NCBI RefSeq assembly: GCF_938017615.1
Contig: NZ_CALIJA010000155.1
Location: 1-13,884 of the forward strand
Length of the DNA stretch: 13,884 nucleotides
Direction: 5' to 3'
From: an uncultured Campylobacter sp.
GTDB lineage: Bacteria > Campylobacterota > Campylobacteria > Campylobacterales > Campylobacteraceae
The notes beneath the pieces are model-generated. The model saw only the letters and a program-made list of their open reading frames with translations. It was not told the DNA's origin and did no database searches. Shown in pieces: positions 1 to 6,522 of this stretch. Position 1 is the first letter of the stretch. The number at the start of each line of letters is the position of its first letter. Both the position numbers and the translations under genes were made by a program.

Positions 1-410
1 AATCTTATCGAAGGCTTTGCGGGCAAAATTTAAAGGCGTGAAATTTTACCCGTAAATTTGCCCAGAATTTTATAAGACGCACACAGCTCGGCAGGAACAC
101 ATAGCGTAATTTTGCGACCGAGCGAGCAGAAGCTAAATTTTATACCGGCTGCATACTTGGAAGCTTTGAAATGAAATTTTATGGCGAAACTTTGGGGTAA
201 AATTTTATGATGGAGGAATTTTATGATGAAATTTTAAAGGCATGCGGTGCGATTCCATCTATTTACTTTTCGCCAATGCCTGCAGTAAGCACCATTGCGG
301 CAAACGGCGAGGCGGAATTTTATCGAGGCACAATATACGCCGGACAATGCGCGCGCTAAATTAAAATTTCATCGCATTCATCGCGGCAAGACGCGCGCGA
401 CAGCGCAAAT
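1..410. other. Non-coding spacer downstream of nrdG
   Basis: I see no credible gene in this stretch, which lies beyond the 3' end of nrdG. It is rich in AAATTTTA and AATTTTATG words. A 12-base direct repeat, AATTTTATGATG, occurs at 201-212 and again at 217-228 (period 16), and a third, weaker AAATTTTA follows at once. The stretch around 165-200 (TTTGAAATGAAATTTTATGG) resembles the degenerate repeats at 9771-10003. No clear intrinsic terminator for the nrdD operon was found. Confidence 0.6.
201..228. repeat. Short direct repeat AATTTTATGATG, two copies
   Basis: Two identical 12-base copies start at 201 and 217, separated by GAGG. They sit in a run of related AAATTTTA words and belong to the general spacer texture of this genome. 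No function can be assigned. Confidence 0.6.
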
Positions 411-1133
411 TTAATCAAAATTTCGAAGTTCGATCTTCAGATCGGTACGGATTTTGCTCGGATCAAAGCTTGCAAGCGGCGCGTTTAAATTACCGAAATT
501 ATCACCGGTGGGTAGAAAGTTTTGCAGATAATAGACGCCACGGTAGCCCTCGCTCCATAAAATTTGCGCCATCTGCTCGATCTTTGCTTCGTTTAAAAAA
601 TCGGCATGCACGGTCGTGCGCACCTCAAATTTAAAATTTTGCCGCAGCAAAAGCCTAAGAGTTTGCAGAAATTTATCGTATAGGCTTGACTTTGTAATGA
701 GCTCAAAATCCTGCCGCGGCGCCTTAAAATCAAGCGCGATATAATCGATCAGCCCTAGGCTTAGAGCTTCTTCGATCTTTTGCGGATTCGAGCCGTTGGT
801 ATCTACTTTGAGCAAAAAGCCGCGCTGCTTAACTTCGTGAGCCAGCGGGATAAAATCGCTCGCACAGGTGCATTCGCCGCCGCTAAATACGATGCCCTGA
901 AGCTTGCCCGCGCGCGCATCCAAAAAGCGCAGAAACTCTTCGTTTGAAATTTTACCCCGTGAAGTAACGATTTGAGGGTTATAGCAGTAATTGCAGCGCA
1001 TATTGCAGCCGCAAAACCACGCGATCGCGGCGATGTGATCAGGAAAATCAAGCATCGTAAACGGCGTGATCTCGTAAATCTGCGCGTTACGCAGATTTAA
1101 GGCTTGCGGCGGCTTCGTATGCGTTTGTTGCAT
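411..1133 (-). CDS. nrdG: Anaerobic ribonucleotide reductase activating radical-SAM protein (NrdG, NrdG2-like)
   Basis: This 240-residue radical-SAM enzyme should use its [4Fe-4S] cluster and S-adenosylmethionine to place a glycyl radical on the class III ribonucleotide reductase. The cluster motif CX3CX2C is at C43, C47 and C50 within WFCGCNMRCNYCYNP, preceded by the typical NrdG entry ITPFTMLDFPDHIAAIAWF. The SAM-binding GGE motif is at 85-87 (FSGGECTC). It is longer than E. coli NrdG (about 154 residues) and fits the longer NrdG2 type. The start codon lies 17 bases after the stop of the small glycyl-radical ORF and has no good Shine-Dalgarno sequence, so translation is probably coupled to that ORF. 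It is the last gene of nrdD - small ORF - nrdG. The target glycine appears to be on the separate small protein, so that protein is the expected direct substrate. Confidence 0.93.
   Translation of the reverse strand: MQQTHTKPPQALNLRNAQIYEITPFTMLDFPDHIAAIAWFCGCNMRCNYCYNPQIVTSRGKISNEEFLRFLDARAGKLQGIVFSGGECTCASDFIPLAHEVKQRGFLLKVDTNGSNPQKIEEALSLGLIDYIALDFKAPRQDFELITKSSLYDKFLQTLRLLLRQNFKFEVRTTVHADFLNEAKIEQMAQILWSEGYRGVYYLQNFLPTGDNFGNLNAPLASFDPSKIRTDLKIELRNFD
1076..1098. repeat. Perfect 9-bp inverted repeat inside the start of nrdG
   Basis: AAATCTGCG and CGCAGATTT flank a five-base loop (CGTTA), within codons 12 to 19 of nrdG. In mRNA this would be a small stable hairpin just downstream of a start codon that lacks a clear ribosome binding site. 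A role in limiting or coupling nrdG translation is possible but is only inference. Confidence 0.5.
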
Positions 1134-1150
1134 TTGGCCGGTAGCGGCGA

Positions 1151-1315
1151 CTAGGCTATTTGTTTTTTGTCTTTTTTCTCTTCAAAAAAGACGCGCTCTT
1201 TGTGTTCGCCCTTCTTTCCGATATTAAAGCTCTCTACTGGGCGCAAATAGCCCATTACTCTTGTGTAAACGACGCATTTTGTGCGTTTTGCTTCTAACTC
1301 TTTTGGAAATTCCAT
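1151..1315 (-). CDS. Stand-alone glycyl-radical domain of class III ribonucleotide reductase (split NrdD C-terminus)
   Basis: This 54-residue ORF begins MEFPKELEAKRTKCVVYTR and carries RVMGYLRPVESFNIGKKG at residues 19-36. That is the glycyl-radical loop which normally ends one-piece NrdD proteins, with G22 as the expected radical site. The start is ATG at 1315, with AAGGA six bases upstream; an in-frame ATG at 1330 is a weaker alternative. It lies 39 bases after nrdD and is in the same frame, but two in-frame TAA stops (1355-1357 and four codons later) separate them, so simple read-through would not join the two. The tail after the motif is lysine and glutamate rich. Most likely it docks on NrdD and is the radical acceptor for NrdG, much as the small protein YfiD/GrcA can replace the radical domain of pyruvate formate-lyase. 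That analogy is inference. It is short enough to be missed by gene callers. Confidence 0.85.
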   Translation of the reverse strand: MEFPKELEAKRTKCVVYTRVMGYLRPVESFNIGKKGEHKERVFFEEKKDKKQIA

Positions 1316-1354
1316 TCTCCATCCTTTCATTAAGATTAAAATTTAAATCGCTAT

Positions 1355-3463
1355 TTAGGCGCCCTTGCTCTGCTTGGCCTTGTATTCCGCAAGCAGCTCC
1401 TCGTCGCATTTCGGGCAGTATTCATGCTCGCCGCTGATGTAGCCGTGCTTATGACAGACGCTAAAAATCGGCGTGATCGTGATATAAGGAAGCTTGTAGT
1501 TTTGCACTACGCTTTTTACGAGCTGTTTGCACGCCTGAGCCGAGCTGATGCGCTCCTTCATATACAGATGCAGCACCGTGCCGCCGGTATAGGAGCTTTG
1601 CAGCTCATCTTGCATCGCCAGAGCCTCGAACGGATCGCTTCCGAAATTTGCCGGAAGCTGCGTAGAGTTGGTGTAATATATGTTTTTATCAAATCCCGCC
1701 TGGATGATATCTGCGTAGCGCTTCTTATCCTCTTTGGCGAAGCGATACGTCGTGCCCTCGGCAGGCGTGGCTTCGAGATTGTATAGATTGCCAGTCTGCT
1801 CCTGAAACGAGCGGATCTTCTCGCGCAGATACTCAACCATTTTAAGGGCAAATTTACGCCCGAATTCCGTCGTAATATCTTCTTTGTTGCCGCTGAAATT
1901 TCGGATCATCTCGTTTGCACCGTTGATGCCGATGGTACTAAAATGGTTATTAAATCCCGGCAGATAACGCTTCGTGTATGGATACAAACCGCGCTCAAAC
2001 ATCTCGGTTACAAATTTTCGCTTCTTCTCAAGCGTCGATTTTGCAAGCTCTAAAAGTTCATCCAGCCTCGCATACAGCGCCTCTTCGTTATTTTTATACA
2101 GATAGCCTAGGCGGGCTAAATTTATCGTTACGACGCCGATACTCCCCGTCATCTCCGCGCTTCCGAAAAGTCCTCCGCCGCGCTTAAGAAGCTCGCGCAG
2201 ATCGAGCTGCAAGCGGCAGCACATCGAGCGTACGGCGCCAGGCTTATACGCCTTTGGATTGGGTACGCGCTCGCCCTTTTCGTTCGTGATATATTGCGAG
2301 CCAATAAAATTTTGAAAATAGCTCGAGCCTACCTTGGCGGTGTTTTCAAATACCGCGTCGGCTGCAGGAGTATCCCAATCAAACTCCTCCGTTAAATTTA
2401 CCGTAGGAATCGGGAAGGTAAACGGCTGACCACACTTATCGCCCGTCGTTAAAACCTCGTAAAATGCTATCACGATGCGGTTCATCTCGGGCTCGAAATC
2501 GCCGTAAGTCATCGCCTCAAGCGAGCCCTTGCCGCGCCTTTTAGCCTCAGCCAAAAGCTCCTCGTCGCGTAAATTTTTAAATAGATGCTCGTTGTTATGC
2601 GTAGGAATCTGCGTTTTTAGATCATCCGGGCAGGTCATATCGATGGTGACGTTGGTAAACGGGCTCTGACCCCAGCGCGCCGGGACATTTAGGTTGAACA
2701 CGAAGCTCGTGATCGCCTTTTTGACCTCATCGTCGCTTAATTTATCGCGGAAAACGTATGGCGCTAGATATGTATCAAAGCTACTAAACGCCTGTGCGCC
2801 CGCCCATTCGCTCTGTAAAATTCCAAGGAAATTTGCCATCTGATACAGCGCTTCGCGGAAATGCTTCGGCGCCTTGCTCTCGACTCTGCCGCGCACGCCG
2901 TTAAAACCCTCGTTTAGAAGCACGCGCAAGCTCCAGCCCGCGCAATACGCCGTAAGGCAGTCCAGATCATGGATATGATAGTCGCCGTTTCGGTGCGCCG
3001 CGCCCTCCTCGCGAGAGTAAATTTTATCTAGCCAGTAGTTTGCGATGACCTTACCGGCGGTGTTGTTGATGAGGCCTGCGTTTGAGTAGCTGGTATTGGA
3101 ATTTGCTAAAATTCGCCAATCCTGCTTGCTGATGTATTCATTGACCGTCTGGGTGCAGTTGATATAAGTCGTATCCTCCTCAAGCCCCAGGATATGCTCA
3201 CGCTGCATCTTATGCGTGTGGCGGTAGATCATGAAGCTTTTCAAAACGTCGAAATCGCCCGCTTCGAAGAGTTTTTTCTCGATGAGATCCTGAATATCTT
3301 CGACGCTTAATTTATCTTTAAAAACGATCGCGCCCATTACGTTATCGAAGACTTTTTCGTCAAACTCGCTACCCGCGCTTTTGTAGGCTTTTTTGATAGC
3401 ATCTTTTATTTTGTAGGATTGAAATTCTTGAAAACTTCCGTCTCTTTTAATGATTCTCTTCAT
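1355..3463 (-). CDS. nrdD: Anaerobic (class III) ribonucleoside-triphosphate reductase, catalytic part without glycyl-radical loop
   Basis: The 702-residue protein reduces ribonucleotides to deoxyribonucleotides under anaerobic conditions. Residues 1 to about 90 form an ATP-cone allosteric domain (MKRIIKRDGSFQEFQSYKIK). The barrel core carries EWAGAQAFSSFDTYLAPY at 219-236, GQPFTFPIPTVNL at 345-357, the finger loop SMCCRLQLDL at 413-422 with the probable thiyl-radical cysteine at C415 or C416, and GSIGVVTINLARLGY at 440-454. A zinc-type site lies near the end: C670, H672, H674, C683 and C686 (FSVCHKHGY...CPKC). One-piece relatives continue from here into the RVxGYxxP glycyl loop, but this protein stops 16 residues after C686. 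The missing loop is in the next small ORF, so I read this as a naturally split enzyme rather than a decayed one. The start ATG at 3463 follows a weak GGGG-type ribosome binding site, and a TATACT box lies about 37 bases upstream. Confidence 0.95.
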   Translation of the reverse strand: MKRIIKRDGSFQEFQSYKIKDAIKKAYKSAGSEFDEKVFDNVMGAIVFKDKLSVEDIQDLIEKKLFEAGDFDVLKSFMIYRHTHKMQREHILGLEEDTTYINCTQTVNEYISKQDWRILANSNTSYSNAGLINNTAGKVIANYWLDKIYSREEGAAHRNGDYHIHDLDCLTAYCAGWSLRVLLNEGFNGVRGRVESKAPKHFREALYQMANFLGILQSEWAGAQAFSSFDTYLAPYVFRDKLSDDEVKKAITSFVFNLNVPARWGQSPFTNVTIDMTCPDDLKTQIPTHNNEHLFKNLRDEELLAEAKRRGKGSLEAMTYGDFEPEMNRIVIAFYEVLTTGDKCGQPFTFPIPTVNLTEEFDWDTPAADAVFENTAKVGSSYFQNFIGSQYITNEKGERVPNPKAYKPGAVRSMCCRLQLDLRELLKRGGGLFGSAEMTGSIGVVTINLARLGYLYKNNEEALYARLDELLELAKSTLEKKRKFVTEMFERGLYPYTKRYLPGFNNHFSTIGINGANEMIRNFSGNKEDITTEFGRKFALKMVEYLREKIRSFQEQTGNLYNLEATPAEGTTYRFAKEDKKRYADIIQAGFDKNIYYTNSTQLPANFGSDPFEALAMQDELQSSYTGGTVLHLYMKERISSAQACKQLVKSVVQNYKLPYITITPIFSVCHKHGYISGEHEYCPKCDEELLAEYKAKQSKGA

Positions 3464-3499
3464 AATAACCCCGCGAATTTTCTGAATAAATTGGCAGAA

Positions 3500-3505
3500 A
3501 GTATA
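3500..3505 (-). promoter_or_regulatory. Probable -10 box of the nrdD operon
   Basis: On the minus strand this reads TTGATATACTTT, a good extended -10 of the T-rich Campylobacter sigma-70 type, with TTTAATTTTGAGTTAAAG further upstream. It would start transcription about 30 bases before the nrdD ATG. No regulator site could be named. Confidence 0.5.
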
Positions 3506-3595
3506 TCAAGGAATCTTTAACTCAAAATTAAAGGAACGAGCGGAATATCCGTTACAAATTTTGCTTATAAAAAACGAAATTTAACCAAATCTCGC

Positions 3596-3601
3596 TATAA
3601 T
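3596..3601 (+). promoter_or_regulatory. Probable -10 box of the LpoB-like gene
   Basis: A perfect TATAAT lies 33 bases before the ATG at 3635, in the 171-base divergent spacer shared with the nrdD promoter. No recognisable -35 box is present, which is usual for Campylobacter promoters. Confidence 0.6.
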
Positions 3602-3634
3602 CGCGGAGTTTATTTTATAAAATTTGGAAATGCT

Positions 3635-4267
3635 ATGAAAAATTTTAAAATAAGTTTTTTCGTGATCTTGCTGTGTGCCTTTTTAGCGGGCTGTGCTGCG
3701 CTTAAAGGCTCTAAAAGCACGGATAATTCGGCACTTGCAGGAGACATCGACCACGCAGGATATCCAAACGCGTATCTGGAGCGCATCGCAGGCGAAAGCA
3801 TCGCCGATCTACTCTCAAAGCGTATTGTCGGCAAGAAAGGCGGTAGATTTAGTGTCGTCGGCATCGAGCCACTGGATGGAACGAACGCGCACGGCGTGGA
3901 TGCGGAATTTTTGAGCAAAAAAATTAGAATTTCACTGCTGCATTCAGGCAAAGCAGTCGTCACAGACGCCCCAAGTAAAGATGAACTCGTATTTAGCAAC
4001 GATGGCGTAAGCCATGGCTATCACGCCGTAGAAAGCGGCTCGATCTACGCGCCGGATTACATCTTGGTAGGTAAAATTTTACCGCAAAGCCCTGCTGTGG
4101 CAAACGACGGTAAGGCAGGATCTAAAAAATCAAAAAATTTAAATTATGCAGCTAAAAATTCTACCGCGCAAGCAAGCGAAAGCCTACTTTTAGAGCTTTC
4201 GATGATAGATACTCGCAACAACAAAAGCGTGTGGAAATATAAAAAAGCGCTTCAAAAGCAAATTTAA
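3635..4267 (+). CDS. Lipoprotein resembling penicillin-binding protein activator LpoB
   Basis: The 210-residue protein begins with a lipoprotein signal peptide and lipobox LAGC (C20), so the mature protein should be anchored in a membrane facing the periplasm. A polar stretch (about 21-45) is followed by an alpha/beta domain: RFSVVGIEPLDGTNAHGVDA at 71-90, a lysine-rich helix (EFLSKKIRISLLHSG, 91-105), PDYILVGKIL at 140-149 and a closing strand pair, LLLELSMIDTRNNKSVWKYK at 184-203. This order and the final 'two strands with D-T/G-x-x-x-x-W' pattern match LpoB, which activates PBP1B, and related periplasmic lipoproteins. A lysine and alanine rich insertion at 158-182 interrupts the domain before the last strands. 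The match is by pattern, so the exact partner is uncertain. Confidence 0.65.
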   Translation: MKNFKISFFVILLCAFLAGCAALKGSKSTDNSALAGDIDHAGYPNAYLERIAGESIADLLSKRIVGKKGGRFSVVGIEPLDGTNAHGVDAEFLSKKIRISLLHSGKAVVTDAPSKDELVFSNDGVSHGYHAVESGSIYAPDYILVGKILPQSPAVANDGKAGSKKSKNLNYAAKNSTAQASESLLLELSMIDTRNNKSVWKYKKALQKQI

Positions 4268-4318
4268 GGAATTTTTCGCTAAACTCACGGTTCATTTTTT
4301 TGAAAGGCGGTGAGGAAA

Positions 4319-4531
4319 GTGCCTGGAGTAAAGGTATATCCGAACGAATCATTTGACGAAGCTTACAGACGCTTTAAGAAGCAAACCGATCGTAACCTAG
4401 TCGTTACCGAGGTGCGCGCGAGACGATTTTTTGAGCCGATGACGGAAGTCCGCAAAAAGCAAAAAATTTCAGCTCGCAAAAAGATGCTTAAACGTCTTTA
4501 CACGCTACGTCGCTACGAGTCACGCTTGTAG
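4319..4531 (+). CDS. rpsU: 30S ribosomal protein S21
   Basis: The 70-residue product (PGVKVYPNESFDEAYRRFKK ... RKKMLKRLYTLRRYESRL) is plainly bS21, the small basic protein of the 30S subunit that helps in translation initiation. The basic C-terminal helix region RARRFFEPMTEVRKKQKIS is intact. I chose GTG at 4319 because Campylobacter S21 proteins begin MPG and are about 70 residues long; an upstream in-frame GTG at 4310 would add three residues. The region before it has both AAGG (4304-4307) and GAGGA (4312-4316), so the ribosome binding site does not settle the start. It follows the lipoprotein gene by about 50 bases on the same strand. Confidence 0.95.
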   Translation: MPGVKVYPNESFDEAYRRFKKQTDRNLVVTEVRARRFFEPMTEVRKKQKISARKKMLKRLYTLRRYESRL

Positions 4532-4537
4532 CGGTTT

Positions 4538-4574
4538 GCGCGGATTTGTAAATTTTAAATTTGCAGATCTGCGC
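4538..4574 (+). terminator. Possible weak terminator-like hairpin after rpsU
   Basis: GCGCGGAT (4538-4545) can pair with ATCTGCGC (4567-4574), eight pairs including one G-U, around an AT-rich loop. It starts seven bases after the rpsU stop. The following GAAATTTTATC is only a poor T-run, so function as an intrinsic terminator is uncertain. Confidence 0.3.
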
Positions 4575-4763
4575 GAAATTTTATCTCACATCTTTTAAAT
4601 TTACAGCCCGCTTAAAATTTGTCCGCCGCGTCAGCGCCGAAATTCCGATCTAAATTTTAAAATTTACCTCTTAAATTTACTCGCTTTTGTGCGGCACTTT
4701 CTTTGTACGACGCCCGCGAGCCGCTAAATTTTGAAATTTATTTTTACCTATTCGTTTTTTAGA

Positions 4764-4769
4764 TATACT
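4764..4769 (+). promoter_or_regulatory. Probable -10 box of the membrane-protein gene
   Basis: TATACT follows a T-rich run (TTCGTTTTTTAGA) and lies 26 bases before the ATG at 4795. This is the usual form of a Campylobacter sigma-70 promoter. The preceding spacer from 4532 is otherwise AAATTTTAAA-rich and shows no gene. Confidence 0.6.
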
Positions 4770-4794
4770 TTTGTTAAATTTTAAAGGAGCAACC

Positions 4795-5388
4795 ATGGAC
4801 TTAAACGACTACCTGCACACTCAAGACCAGCAACCCTCAAACCCGCAAGAAAAAGAAGTAGCACTTATCAAATACACCTTCATCGCGGCTTGCGCCTTAA
4901 AAGCTATAGCTGAACTGGTGCTATTGCTATTAGGAATTTACGGCGGATTAGGAGTACTACTAAGCGCAGCGGCATTCGTGCTTTTTATCTTTAGCATTTA
5001 TAATATCTCTAAGCTTACCGCAAGCCGCAGCCTTTTGCGTAACGCAGCTATCGCCTTTGTAGCAATATTTATAGGCGTATTGCTATTTATATTTTTAGCG
5101 GGCGGCATCATCGCTCAAATACTACTTGCATTGGGATTCATCGCATCGTTTCTGTTTTTTTATAGATTTTATCAGGAGCTTGCCGATACTAGTGGAGTTG
5201 CGATATTTTCATATTGCTTTATCGCGCTTGTACTTGCAGCTATTGCAAATGCGTTTTTGGCACGTTTTTCGCTGCCTGCTACGGTGCTACTAAGCTTAGC
5301 GGCTCTTGCGCTTAACGCTTTTGCTATATTCAGCGTAGAGGGCTTTTCTCGTTCGTATTATTCTTATGATCTTAGAGGCAAGAGATAA
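4795..5388 (+). CDS. Hypothetical six-segment integral membrane protein
   Basis: I do not recognise this 197-residue protein. After a polar N-terminus of about 25 residues (MDLNDYLHTQDQQPSNPQEK) it has six likely membrane segments, near 26-48, 50-70, 82-104, 106-124, 136-156 and 160-181, and a short positively charged tail (YDLRGKR). The start is ATG at 4795 because AAGGAG lies at 4784-4789 with a five-base gap; the longer frame from 4771 would overlap the promoter. No catalytic or transport motif is visible. Its stop is 76 bases before the next gene on the same strand, and no terminator is apparent, so the two may be cotranscribed. Confidence 0.8.
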   Translation: MDLNDYLHTQDQQPSNPQEKEVALIKYTFIAACALKAIAELVLLLLGIYGGLGVLLSAAAFVLFIFSIYNISKLTASRSLLRNAAIAFVAIFIGVLLFIFLAGGIIAQILLALGFIASFLFFYRFYQELADTSGVAIFSYCFIALVLAAIANAFLARFSLPATVLLSLAALALNAFAIFSVEGFSRSYYSYDLRGKR

Positions 5389-5464
5389 ATTTTGATTGCT
5401 TGATCGGTTGTGGAAAGACCAGCAAAGAGCTAAATTTTTAAAATTTAAAATCAAGGAGCAAGCC

Positions 5465-6454
5465 GTGGTCTATTTCAAACACATATTTCTCGCGCTGTTT
5501 TGCGGGGCGCTGTTTTGCGGCGTACTTTACGGTGAAAATCCAAATAAAATTTCAAAGCAAAATTTTAAATCTGACTTCATCTGGGGCGTTACGATCGACG
5601 ACGGCTGGTACGATGACGCGCAAGACGCCTCGGGCGCGAAGCTGCAAAGCATCGTGCGCGCCCTGCAAGCCTTACCCGTAAAGCCGACCGTGCGCGTCGT
5701 AATGTCAAAAGAAATTAGCCCGCGCGAGTACGAACCCCTTTTTAGGCGACTTAGCGAGGTCTCATACGTGATGGCCTGCCCCGTGGACTCCTACGAGATG
5801 AGCTCGTACAAAAGCGTGAAAAGCTACGAAAAGAGGTTCGCGGACGCCTTCGCCGCGCTCGCGCCCTACGTCGCGATCTGGGAGATCGGCAACGAAATAA
5901 ACGGCGAGGGCTGGCTGGGGAACGATGCAAATTTCATCGCCGCTAAGATGATCGCGGTATTCGAGTTCATCCACAAGAAAGGCGCCAAGACGGCACTTAC
6001 GGCGTATTATACGCCGAGCGGAGCGCAGAAAACACAGATGCGTGAGTGGCTGCGAAAATTCGTACCGCAAGATATGAAAGAGGGGCTGGATTATCTTTTC
6101 GTAAGCTATTACGAGGACGACAACGAGGGCTTTGCGCCTGATTGGAGCGAAATTTTTACCAATCTGCAAAGCACTTTCCCCGCTTCAAAGCTTGGCATCG
6201 GCGAGTGCGGAAATACGGCGGCGGACGCTACGCAAGCGAGCAGAAAGGCGATGATGAGGCGGTATTATACGATGCCGCGCTACGTGAAAAACTACGTGGG
6301 CGGGTATTTTTGGTGGTATTTCGTACAAGACTGCGTAAAGGGCGCCGAAGCGGGCGCCTCAAACAGCAAAAATCGCGGCGCGCACGACAAAGCGGAGGCC
6401 GTGGACGAGCTGCTAAAAAGCCTTAGCGAAGCAATAGGCGAAGCGTACAGATAA
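5465..6454 (+). CDS. Exported glycoside hydrolase-like protein (clan GH-A TIM-barrel fold)
   Basis: The 329-residue product starts with a signal peptide (VYFKHIFLALFCGALFCGVL) without a lipobox, so it is probably secreted to the periplasm. The rest looks like a (beta/alpha)8 glycosidase of clan GH-A. DFIWGVTIDDGWYDD lies near the first strand. IWEIGNEINGEGW holds the Asn-Glu pair (N143, E144) typical of the acid/base. LGIGECGN holds a candidate nucleophile, E247. YVGGYFWWYFVQD matches the last strand with its tryptophans. The start is GTG at 5465, set by AAGGAG at 5453-5458 with a six-base gap; the longer frame back to 5396 lacks such a site and would hide the signal peptide. The substrate is unknown. 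Campylobacters of this type are generally not sugar users, so a role on cell-wall or surface glycans is more likely than in nutrition; this is inference. Confidence 0.75.
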   Translation: MVYFKHIFLALFCGALFCGVLYGENPNKISKQNFKSDFIWGVTIDDGWYDDAQDASGAKLQSIVRALQALPVKPTVRVVMSKEISPREYEPLFRRLSEVSYVMACPVDSYEMSSYKSVKSYEKRFADAFAALAPYVAIWEIGNEINGEGWLGNDANFIAAKMIAVFEFIHKKGAKTALTAYYTPSGAQKTQMREWLRKFVPQDMKEGLDYLFVSYYEDDNEGFAPDWSEIFTNLQSTFPASKLGIGECGNTAADATQASRKAMMRRYYTMPRYVKNYVGGYFWWYFVQDCVKGAEAGASNSKNRGAHDKAEAVDELLKSLSEAIGEAYR

Positions 6455-6475
6455 TACGCGGAGGATTTCAAATTT

Positions 6476-6497
6476 AAAGCAAAATTTTATGCTTTTT
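6476..6497 (+). terminator. Possible weak terminator after the glycosidase gene
   Basis: AAAGCA (6476-6481) and TGCTTT (6490-6495) form a six-pair stem over an AAATTTTA-type loop, followed by a short T-run. The stem is AT-rich and weak. It lies 22 bases after the glycosidase stop. Confidence 0.3.
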
Positions 6498-6522
6498 AGG
6501 TACAACGAGGTAAAATTTGGAC

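Noticed and set aside
1224..1409. Minus-strand 61-codon frame across the nrdD end
   Set aside because: It is in a different frame from both nrdD and the small glycyl-radical ORF, has no family resemblance, and is explained by overlap with those two genes.
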